In this document: in pieces, positions 56,201 through 64,000 of the stretch
Layout: every line of letters begins with the position of its first letter
Numbering within the stretch: the stretch's first letter is position 1
From: Basidiobolus meristosporus CBS 931.73
Lineage: Eukaryota > Basidiobolomycota > Basidiobolomycetes > Basidiobolales > Basidiobolaceae
DNA: 64,000 bases
Direction of reading: 5' to 3'
Assembly (NCBI GenBank): GCA_002104905.1
Contig: MCFE01000160.1
Coordinates: forward strand, 1-64,000
Notes under the pieces: model-generated
Told to the model about the DNA's origin: nothing
Databases searched by the model: none
What the model saw: the letters and a program-made list of their open reading frames with translations, nothing else
Position numbers and translations under genes: made by a program

Positions 56201-57228
56201 AGTATATACTATAAGCCAGATAGAGCAAATCCAGTTCTATTAGCTCTATATGTGGATGATCTTATTATAGCAGCTAATTACCTAGAAACATTGGAAGAGA
56301 CTAAATTTAGCCTATCTAAAGAGTTCATAATGTCCAATCTAGGAGAGCTCAGTTACTACTTAGGGATTAAGTTCTCCATAGACAAAAGTACCCAGGCTAT
56401 CACTCTAAGCCAATCCAAGTATATTCAAGATATACTAAAGAAGTACCAAATGGAAGACTGTAAACTAGTAGCTACCCCAATGGAGACAAACCTTAACTTG
56501 GTCAAAACTCAACCAAATCAAGAGAGCTTGGTGCCATCTGAAATCCCTGACTTTCCTTATCTATCTATGGTCAGCAGTCTGATGTATATCATGCTTGGAA
56601 CATGTCCAGCTATCTCATATTCAGTGGGAGTTGTCAGCCAACATAATCAGAACTATGGATCTGATCATATTGCAGCAGTTAAGCGGATTTTTAGATACCT
56701 GAAAGGAGCTGCTGATATCTGCTTAAGTTACACTTATAATTATTCAGAGCAGGATCTTGTGGGATACTCTGATGCTGATTGGGGACAAAATTTGGAAGAC
56801 AGAAGATCCACCACAGGATACACCTATCTTTACTGTAAAGGAGCAATTTCATGGACTTCAAGAAAGCAACCAACTGTAGCACTTTCCACCACAGAGGCAG
56901 AGTATATAGCAGCCTGAAAAGCTACAAAAGAAGCAATGTGGTTAAGAAAGCTGTTTACAGATTTAGGCCTATGTAAAAAACGCCTATTACTTTATTTCAA
57001 GATAATCAAGGATGTATACAATTAGGTAGATATCCAACTTTTCATGCTAAAGCCAAGCACATAGATATTAGACATCATTTCATATGTGAAGCTATAGAGA
57101 ATAACTTAGTTAGCTTAGTTTACTGTCCTACAGATGAAATGATTGCAGACATATTTACCAAACCATTAGCTAGAGACAAGTTTGAATATCTTAGGTCAAA
57201 ATTAGGACTAGTCAGTATGTACATTTAG
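53261..57228 (+). pseudogene. Copia gag-pol of copy E
   Basis: Gag opens at the ATG inside the primer site (MSPKLSLSAMSTTAITGIF), or at the second in-frame ATG 27 bp later. It stays open to a TAG at 53774, where other copies have CAG. The zinc knuckle CNYCKRKGHTSDRC, a protease with DCG instead of DSG (WYIDCGASQHF), pre-integrase, and integrase with catalytic IHSDLCGP, CSDNGGEY and GVAEQAN follow. RT keeps HQVDVKTAF in frame, unlike A, B and F, and YVDDLIIAA. RNase H has SDADWG and STTEAEYIAA. Further stops at about 54810, 55095, 55300, 55822 and 56917, and frameshifts, disable it. Confidence 0.9.
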
Positions 57229-57239
57229 CTGAGTGGGTG

Positions 57240-57588
57240 TGTTGCAAAAATTTGTATTTCCACCTAAATATTCACCAAACTTAGTCACTTAGATCATTAC
57301 CTTCCAATCCAAGAGAATACTGACCAAATTCCTTGTTGGGATATACTTAGAATATTTTCACCAAAATACCAGGTACGCAGAACATGAAAATTCTCAAAGT
57401 TATCCAAACAGCCCCAAACTTTGCACACATGTTCTTGGGACCTTCCTTATCCTATTCTACGTGTTTGTAATGCCAAGACCAGGTAAAAGTATAATTACTA
57501 CTTTTACATTTAATAAATCATTAAGTGAAAACCACATAATATACTTGTTCTCCCAATCACTTCCAATATCTCCAAGACTCTTACAACA
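57240..57588 (+). repeat. 3' LTR of copia copy E (349 bp)
   Basis: TGTTGCAAAAATT to CTCTTACAACA, followed by the GTTGC target duplication. Confidence 0.95.
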
Positions 57589-57999
57589 GTTGCCACATTT
57601 CCATATTCAGGCTTCTTTTGCTGGTTGACTTTCTTTTTGAGACACCAGTCTGATGTGTGTCCTTTCCTTTTGCAGTAGTTACAGAACAGGTTGCTGTTGC
57701 CTTTGTAGGGCCATTTTTGCCCTTGAGCATTGAATTAGCAATTTGTCATTAATATTAAGGCAAATGCAGATAAAGGCACTTTGTTCTTTCTTCTGGTACT
57801 TTAAGGCTTCCTCTCCCATGCTTTTAGGAGGGCATTCTTCTCCCATGACAATATCCAAAAGGCCTCTTTCTTGTAGCAGCATCTTCATCTTCACCTTCCA
57901 CACTTGGTAGTTAGATCCATCCAACTTTTCAGCAGAGGGTAAAATTCCAGTAATAGCAGTAGTAGACATTGCAGAGGGTGACAGCTTGGGATCATAGCC
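57589..57999 (-). pseudogene. Gag part and primer site of copia copy F
   Basis: Reading down from 57999: a mutated primer site (GGCTATGATCCC), then gag with GIFPSAEKLDGSNYQVWKV-like GILPSAEKLDGSNYQVWK. It runs to a deletion near 57715 that joins CSRAKMA to the zinc-knuckle region. The remainder of the gene resumes at 52907 on the other side of copy E. Confidence 0.85.
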
Positions 58000-58319
58000 T
58001 GTTGTAAGAGTCTTGGAGATATCAGAAGTGATTGGGGGAACAAATAGATTATGTGGTTTTCACTTAATGATTTATTGAATGTAAAAGTAGTATTTGTACT
58101 TTTATATGGTCTTGGCAGAATAGGTTAAGGAAGGTCTCAAGAACTTGTGTGCAAAGTTTGAGGCTGTTTTGACAACTTTGAGAGTTTTCATTTTCTGGGT
58201 AAATATTCTAAGTAAATCCTGACAAGGAATTTTGGTCAGTATTCTCTAGGATTTGAAGGTGATGATCTAGGTGACTAAGTTGGGTGGATATTTAGGTTGA
58301 AATACAAATTTTTAAAACA
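58000..58319 (-). repeat. 5' LTR of copia copy F (320 bp)
   Basis: In plus orientation it reads TGTTGTAAGAGTCTTGG to AAATTTTTAAAACA. Small deletions (for example around 58115 and 58200) shorten it compared with 349 bp. Confidence 0.88.
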
Positions 58320-58485
58320 CAATTGCCCTGTAAGGCTGCATCCCATCATCCATGGCAGCAACAGAAAACCACCTTATTGTGGATATGAATGACTTGGAGC
58401 TAGCTTGCAATACTTGGTTCAGAAGCTCCAAAAGACTTCCATACCCCAGAGTGTTCAGCAGTAGGTTCCATATTGGGAATATTTT
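58320..58485 (-). repeat. Dispersed repeat R3, copy 2, left part
   Basis: In reverse complement it matches 39701-39905. With 49266-49400 it makes one R3 copy interrupted by copia F. Confidence 0.65.
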
Positions 58486-59586
58486 GGATACCTTCCTGGT
58501 CAGGATTCACAGCCACTCTATAGGACAGAGGCACTTTTATTCTGGCAAATACAATGCACACTGCGTGAAGTTTCTTGAACTGTGTGACATTGAGGGTAAC
58601 ATCCCCTGAGATGAAAACTAAGAAAAGGCCAGTAAAATATCATCAAGATATCAGCTATATTCCCAGTTTTAAAATACTTACAACTCTCAATATCCCTGTT
58701 TTTAGCTGATGGGCAGGGCACCTTTCATTTCAGTGAGAGTAGGGCATTCACTTAGAGATCTAAAAAGATTAAGCATATTGGCAGGTAAATACACAGGAAA
58801 GTCATAGATAGGTGAAAACAGCCAAATAGGTAAAATAGTTAATATACTTATTAATGTACAACATATTTGTACAGGAAGACATTTACGGAGAGAAATGTGT
58901 CTGGAGAGTTATGAAGATTAAGTAAAGTGCAATACACACTGTTGTGAGCAACATAAGTAAGATTGAGCAAACATACCATTAGCTGTATCCCACCACTGGC
59001 ATAACAGTTGATATTAGAGTGCCAGATAGTGCTTCAGAGTATCCAATCAATCCAGCCCTATACACAGGCTGGCACTATAGGGCACCTTCCAATGCAGCAA
59101 GTCTACTTTGTCAGCATACAAGTGCTGGCCAAGAATCTGTTTGATTGCTTGAATCAAGGATAATGTTTATGAAGCAGGTAAAATGCATTATGCTTGGCCA
59201 TGAGTCTCTAATGGTCAGATGTTGTGCTAGCATCAAGATGATCCCAAGCTAGACTTCTAACAGCCTCTTAATTATTAGGCTACTTCTCATCATTGCAGTC
59301 AACTGATCTTCAGTTTCTTTTGATTTTTGGGCTTGGATAAAAACAACACAGACTCTGCCTCCCATGCTGTGATAGGCTTCTCTGTGGGCTTTACCTCTGG
59401 GCACTGTTGTTATACTTCAAAGACTGTAATGTGCCCCTCTGCAGTTACGCTGGGTAATAGCTCAGCTCTTGGCTGTGACATTGAGCTACCTGAGGGTCCT
59501 TTTTTGCCACAAAGATACTGAGTTCTCCACCTGGGGCATTAATTACTCTACCCTTATTATGTTCATTGTATCAGAGCACGTATGCT
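58486..59586. other. Unassigned sequence within a Tnp2-transposon relic
   Basis: No gene is recognised. The stretch 59128-59240 resembles 47630-47790. An open frame at 58352-58609 spans part of R3 and has no family motif. Confidence 0.35.
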
Positions 59587-59862
59587 GATCTACATAAGAG
59601 ATACCCCAGCTACCAGCAAGATAGCTGGCATTTCTGAGCACAATTGAGGGTAATGCTGTTGATTGTATGAGATCCAGGGGACTAAATTCATATCCCACAC
59701 TCATTATTATTATCCAAACACCAATACTAATAATCTCATCTTCCTACAAAGGGAACATACTGAGGTCAGCAGGCAATTGCAGCAAAGTTGGCAAGCTTTA
59801 GGTCATTGGTTAGAATATATAATTAATTAGACACCAGAGATGCTTAAGATAGTGTGTGTATG
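59587..59862 (+). pseudogene. Second tnp2 transposase fragment
   Basis: It aligns at the DNA level with 42595-42860 of the first transposase: GAGATACCCCAGC, CAGCAAGATAGC, GAGATCCAGGGGA, CTCATTATTATTA, GCAGCAAAGTTGGCAAGCT. It has stops in all frames. It is followed 10 bp later by an R2 copy. Confidence 0.75.
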
Positions 59863-59872
59863 TTGTAGTGTT

Positions 59873-60687
59873 ATGATCTGCTGCTGTGGTGGGGTAAACA
59901 TACTTCCCACAGACAAGTTAATTCATATAGCTTTTATGATGCACTTATCCATATTTTATCTTATCAGTATTACCCTGTTCCTAATTTGCCAATATAATTG
60001 GTATTATCCCTATATGATGTTTACCCTGATTAGTTATTAGCTTTAGTTATCCCAGATGTTATTCAGCTTTGTGATCAGTATATGTATCTACAATAGGCTA
60101 GTTCCTGCATCAGTATCCTTGAGACATGGCCCCAGTCAGTGTTACCATCCCTACCATTTCAATACCATATATGGTATCTCTATGTTGCATGGGCTTCAAA
60201 TGCTGATCCCTGATTGGTTGCATGTGCTGTGCCTTTTAATACCTTCCAGGACCTTCTTGGAGTATTTTTAGCTCATGGTGAGGCCATCAAGTATTCCACT
60301 GATGCCTGGAATTCTTTAGGACCTTGTTGTTAATAATCCCATGGCAATCAGGAAAAGTATTTGAAGGAAGTCAATCCCTCATCAACAGATCATCCCTGCT
60401 ATCAGTAACAATTCTCCCTTAATTATTAGAAGTTGATCACTGCACCTGCCTTCAACAGTTACAGCTCAGACCTGCCATCAAGGAGCTTTTCAGAGTAGTG
60501 CACAAGACACACAGAGGCCTTTCAGACACTAGGAGCACCTAGTAAGCTAGAGAAGCAGGAGCTTTAACTATAGCAATATATTGACAAAGATATCAGCTGC
60601 TAAACACAGAGGCTATTGCACCCATCAGACACCTCACACACCTTGGGTTGTGTAGCTTCTCCTAAGAGTACCTCTACACTACCACAC
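59873..60687 (+). repeat. Dispersed repeat R2, copy 3
   Basis: About 815 bp aligned with 48477-49265, starting CTGTGGTGGGGTAAACATACTT and ending CCTCTACACTACCACACT. It directly follows the second tnp2 fragment, supporting the view that R2 is the end region of that transposon. Confidence 0.75.
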
Positions 60688-61019
60688 TCCTTGAATGTTA
60701 GGAATAGATATTTTAAGTAGGATTTTATTGGGTGATGATGTTGCAATCAAATGAGTCATCAGCCACAACTTACATTGGGAAATACAATTTGTCAGCAACT
60801 GATCCTGCAAAATGTATATTAGAAGCTGCTGGAACCTGAATTAAATCAGTTCAAGTTTAAGTGTATACAATACTAGCTAAGCTCCCTATTCCTCTATGAC
60901 TCTTATACCAAGACTTGGCACATTGGTAGCAGTAACAATCAGAAACCTCCCTCAAGATGTCAGAAAATTAGGAGTGGAACAATGCTATGCAGCAAATCCT
61001 GGCCCAGCAGAAATAAGGA

Positions 61020-61639
61020 ATGACTATTATGGCCCAAAGCCAGCAAAACCCTGTCAAGAGCAACTTTGGTGCAAAGGTCAACCAGTACCATGGTAGAGTT
61101 AATGAAAACCTGAGGACTTGGTTCTTCCAGATTGAAGTAGCTCTTAAGGCTAAAAAAAATGCTCCAGAAAGTAAGTTACATTATGCAGCCACTTACCTGG
61201 CAGATGCAGCTTTACAGTGGTGCCACAACAAGATCAGGTTAGCCACAATGATGGAATGCTCTACAATTGCTAACAGTAGGGACATATTGCAAAGCACTGC
61301 CCTCAGAGAAGAAATCAACACCAGCCATCAAGAACCTTCAGCCCTATCAAAGCCATTGAGCATGGTAACATGGAGGAGGGGCTGGAAAGAGACTCAGAAC
61401 TCACCTTTCAAATGACAGAAGAATACCTATCCCAGATGACCTCAAACTCTGGAAAGCCATTATACTTGAGTGGAGTAATCAATGGAGTACCTGCCAAGAG
61501 CATGATTGACTCAGGAGCATTGTATGAGTACATCTCAGAGCAATTTGCTTTGAAAGCTGGAATCAACTTGGAACCCATCAAATCAACCATAGTCTCAACA
61601 GCTGATAAAAACTTAGCCAGTAAGGATGAAGATCAATGA
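61020..61639 (+). pseudogene. Gypsy gag and aspartic protease
   Basis: The gag piece contains FGAKVNQYHGRVNENLRTWF and ATYLADAALQWCHNK, typical of the Ty3-type capsid (retrotrans_gag). After a frameshift near 61370 the protease follows: GKPLYLSGVINGVPAKSMID with active-site DSGA, then AGINLEP. Most of the nucleocapsid is missing between them. Confidence 0.75.
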
Positions 61640-61929
61640 CTATAAAGAAGACCTTTAGGCCTATTTTTTGGGATCAGCAAGCTTGACCTTGTACCTCGAA
61701 AAACCTGGCTATTTTGTTGTTGTCCATCAATCCATTGGAGAACCTATGCTACTCAGATCCAGAAGTACAACAAGACATATGAGCTATTACCTGCCAGACT
61801 GAATTTCAGCTTGCTCAATTCCAATTTGTGTGAAATACATGAACTTGGCAAGGCACAGCTCTGAAGAGCACTTAGAAAAGATACCTAGATGTTCCTCATG
61901 GTGGTATTATAAGAGGATTCCTCTACTCC

Positions 61930-63800
61930 AGCACCCCAGGTGGTGCAGACTCTTTTGAAGGAATATATAGATGTATTTCCAGATGAATTTGTAAGCCTAC
62001 CACTAGTCAGAGATGTGGATTATGCCATTGACACAAGAGATAGCCCTACAGTAAGTAAGATACTCTGCAGAAGGAGTCCATTGGAGTTGGAAGAGATAAA
62101 TAGATCAGTTATTGGAGCAAGAGTGTATCAGACCTAGCATGTCACCTAGGGGAGCACCAGCACTTTTTGGGAAAAAGAAGGATAGAACACTTTGACTGCG
62201 CATTGAATGCCAAGCCCCCATCTCAGTTACCACAAAGTTTAAGTACCCCATACCTTGGATTGAGGCACTGTTGGACTTACATTGTAAAGGTCTTGAACAA
62301 ACTGAAAGAGAACAAGCCATACAGCAAGCTAGCAAAGTGTGAATTCTTGAAGGAACATGTTGATTACCTGGTGTTGTATCCAAGAGAAAGTGTAATAAAA
62401 CTCTTGAATGGTTTAACTGAACCAAAGGGACAATCAAGTGCAGAATCTTAGAATTATCAGAGAGTGGTGGAAATATTAGCAGAAAGATTCTGATCTAATA
62501 TTGGTCTTGGATATAGCTGGGTTGGCTATAAAGACAATGATATTTGTTTGCTAGGCAGGCTAGGCTTGGTGTTCTTTGGAGTGCTAGATATACTAGGCTT
62601 GAATAAAAACTAGAACGGAATTGTTGGATTCTTATTTTTGCTGAGACAGAATCTAAATTTTGTTGAAACACACACCAAACCAAAAGGTTCAGTAAACTTT
62701 ATTTATACTTTTCTGATCTAGTTGAATTAGTAAGTGCCAAGGGACTGGATTGATTGAAATCAATTTGGGTGTTCATAGGTGCATAAGACAAATGACAATT
62801 ACATCATCAATCAACTGATGTCTTGGCAACTGCACAGTGGTTGGATAGATCTCAGATGACTAATCACCTGGGAAGGCTTGGGAGATAGGTTGATAATGTA
62901 ATGACCATTTGAAAATAGATCAGGTGTGATAGCTAAAAATAGATTCTGAGGTGGGATAAAATAAACTGTAACTGGGATTTGTTATGTTTGGGTTAGGGAA
63001 AATCAGTTAGGGTACTAGATTTTCAAACGGAGTAAAATTGGCTAAGTTTTAAATGTTGATGCACAACACCTGGGACACATAGTGACTAGCACTGGAGTGA
63101 ACTTGAACCCCAAGAAGGCTGAATTCAAAAAGAATCTGAAGCAGCACCATAGCACTTTAGAACTTGGATCATTCCTTTGAACATCCACCCATTGTGTGGG
63201 ATCTGTCAAGTTGTTTGCATTTATTGCTGCCCCTTAAATGGATATTCTCAAAAAAGACAACACCTTCAAGTGGGATATAGCCTTTGAGACCGACTGTCAG
63301 ATGCTTAAGCATGAACTTGCTGAGCTGCCAAGCTCAAGAATCCCACACTTCAGAAAAGAGTTAACTCTGTGCACAGATGCTTCAGACTATGCAATTGGCA
63401 AAGTACTGACCCAAGAACATGAGGGAAAGGACTACCCAGTTGCTTTTGAGTTCAAGAAACTGAATACAGCAGAACACAACTATCCAGTGCATGGGAAGGA
63501 GATGCTTGCCATAATACACTGCTTGAAGACCTGGAGATGCTATGTTGAAGGAGTCAAGGGGACGGTAAAGGCTGATCATGCCTCACTCAAGCATATATTT
63601 ACTCAGAAGGTACTCTCCAGAAGAATGATAAGATGGAGTGAATATATTCAGCAATTTGGCTTGGAGACTGTCTACTGCCCTGGGAAAAACAACATGGTTG
63701 CGGATGCCTTATCAAGACCAGACCAACTTGAACAACTCAACTTGGTGCATTACCAAAGTACATGGAGGACCAAGCCATTCCTTCTGAGGTGAATGTAGAG
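61930..63800 (+). pseudogene. Gypsy RT and RNase H, interrupted
   Basis: RT remnants include LLKEYIDVFPDEFVSLP, YSKLAKCEF and FLKEHVDYL before the solo LTR, and GHIVTSTGVNLNPKK after it; the central RT with its catalytic box is deleted. RNase H is open from 63238 to 63790, with LCTDASDYAIGKVL, HGKEMLAIIHCLKTW, VKADHASLKHI and NMVADALSRP. The integrase zinc-finger region starts at 63830 (HNGYGHPST) and continues past the window. Confidence 0.85.
62372..63068. repeat. 697-bp solo LTR of a third family inside gypsy RT
   Basis: It starts TGTTGTATCC and ends GCACAACA (TG...CA with inverted TGTTGT/ACAACA). CCTGG flanks both sides (62367-62371 and 63069-63073). Removing the insert and one CCTGG restores the RT motif reading DYLGHIV. 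The orientation of the parent element is unknown. Confidence 0.9.
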
Positions 63801-64000
63801 AGCAAGCATATAATCTGGAATGAAAACAGCAAATTTATAGTACCAGAAGAAACACTCCATCAAATAGCTGATGAACGCCCTGTTACCTATTGCCCTTATG
63901 TTGCTTGCCTGGACTTAGTACATAAGCTACACAATGGATATGGACATCCCAGCACCAAAGAGACCTAAAGCCTTGTGAAAACCAGAGCATAGTGGCCCAG

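Larger units (their letters stand above)
52908..57588 (+). mobile_element. Copia copy E, full length (4,681 bp) with perfect target duplication
   Basis: LTRs at 52908-53256 and 57240-57588 (349 bp each) differ at about 21 sites by eye (roughly 6%), so the insertion is not recent. GTTGC precedes (52903-52907) and follows (57589-57593). Copy E sits in the gag of copy F in the opposite orientation. It is the reference copy of the family: primer site 53257-53268 and polypurine tract GAGTGGGTG before the 3' LTR. Confidence 0.95.
49401..58319 (-). mobile_element. Copia copy F (minus strand), split by copy E
   Basis: 3' LTR 49401-49749, internal region 49750-52907 and 57589-57999, 5' LTR 58000-58319. 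Copy E occupies 52908-57588 with a GTTGC duplication. Flanks are CCATT (49396-49400) and CAATT (58320-58324), matching at four of five bases, a plausible aged target duplication. The two halves of repeat R3 on either side confirm the insertion site. The 5' LTR is 320 bp because of small deletions, and the gag has a large deletion near 57715. Confidence 0.9.
60896..64000 (+). mobile_element. Ty3/gypsy retrotransposon, interrupted and cut by the window end
   Basis: Order: gag (61020-61415), protease, RT remnants (61930-62370 and 63074 onward), RNase H, and the start of the integrase. RT before integrase identifies Ty3/gypsy. A 697-bp solo LTR splits RT at 62372. The left LTR was not identified; 60688-60895 shows nothing recognisable. 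Confidence 0.85.

Noticed and set aside
28762-57228. Repeat-induced point mutation as the cause of stops in copia copies
   Set aside because: Stops come from mixed changes (G to A, C to T, C to A, A to T) and many frameshifts; there is no dominant C-to-T bias by eye.
48477-60687. R2 as an LTR of the adjacent gypsy element
   Set aside because: No primer-binding site follows R2 at 60688, its ends are CACTG/CAGTG-like, and it is found inverted next to tnp2 twice.

Overview
The window is nuclear DNA of a fungus, most likely an early-diverging lineage, although the phylum cannot be fixed from the sequence alone. The evidence is multi-exon genes with many 45-110 nt GT-AG introns and a fungal gene set: a Hom3-type aspartate kinase, Pex2, Trm44, Atg18, a CDK9/Bur1 kinase and an FYR-domain protein. 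It divides into a gene-bearing half (1 to about 27.4 kb) and an AT-richer half (about 28.1-64 kb) that is essentially all transposable elements.

Genic half, left to right: a 371-aa multipass membrane protein of unknown function (-); a four-CBS-domain nucleotide-sensor-like protein (+); tRNA(Ser) Um44 methyltransferase Trm44 (-); peroxisomal RING ligase Pex2 (+); D-aminoacyl-tRNA deacylase (-); aspartate kinase (-), with a TGACTCA general-control-type site upstream; an MFSD5-type major facilitator transporter (+); a His-rich coiled-coil protein of unknown function (-); an FYRN/FYRC-domain protein (+), followed by simple-repeat tracts; Atg18 (-); a CDK9/Bur1-type kinase carrying PITALREI (-); and a HAPSTR1/C16orf72-like protein (-). 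Exon borders were placed by eye from splice signals, reading-frame continuity and family conservation. Every exon set given below closes in frame. The genes are housekeeping and scattered in function; I see no biosynthetic cluster.

Transposon half: the main component is one Ty1/copia family. Full copies are 4,681 bp with 349-bp LTRs (TGTTGTAA...TTACAACA). The primer site GGTTATGAGCCC is complementary to the anticodon arm of initiator tRNA-Met, which is the half-tRNA priming of Drosophila copia. The first gag ATG lies inside the primer site. Copies A, B and C (28,409-39,700) look like a Russian-doll nest whose left halves were later removed by LTR-LTR recombination. Copy F (minus, 49,401-58,319) was split by copy E (plus, 52,908-57,588), with a perfect GTTGC target duplication. 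A solo LTR sits in copy A (TSD TACAA). Copy D is cut by a DNA-transposon end. Between D and F lies a decayed Tnp2-type (CACTA-like) DNA transposon with inverted ends of about 250 bp; it contains a fragment of a second copia family. A second tnp2 relic lies at 59.6 kb. The right edge is a Ty3/gypsy element, cut by the window end and interrupted by a 697-bp solo LTR of a third family (TSD CCTGG). No element copy has an intact polyprotein.

Limits: no database search was possible, so family names rest on recognised motifs. Transposon borders are exact only where target duplications or LTR termini are stated.
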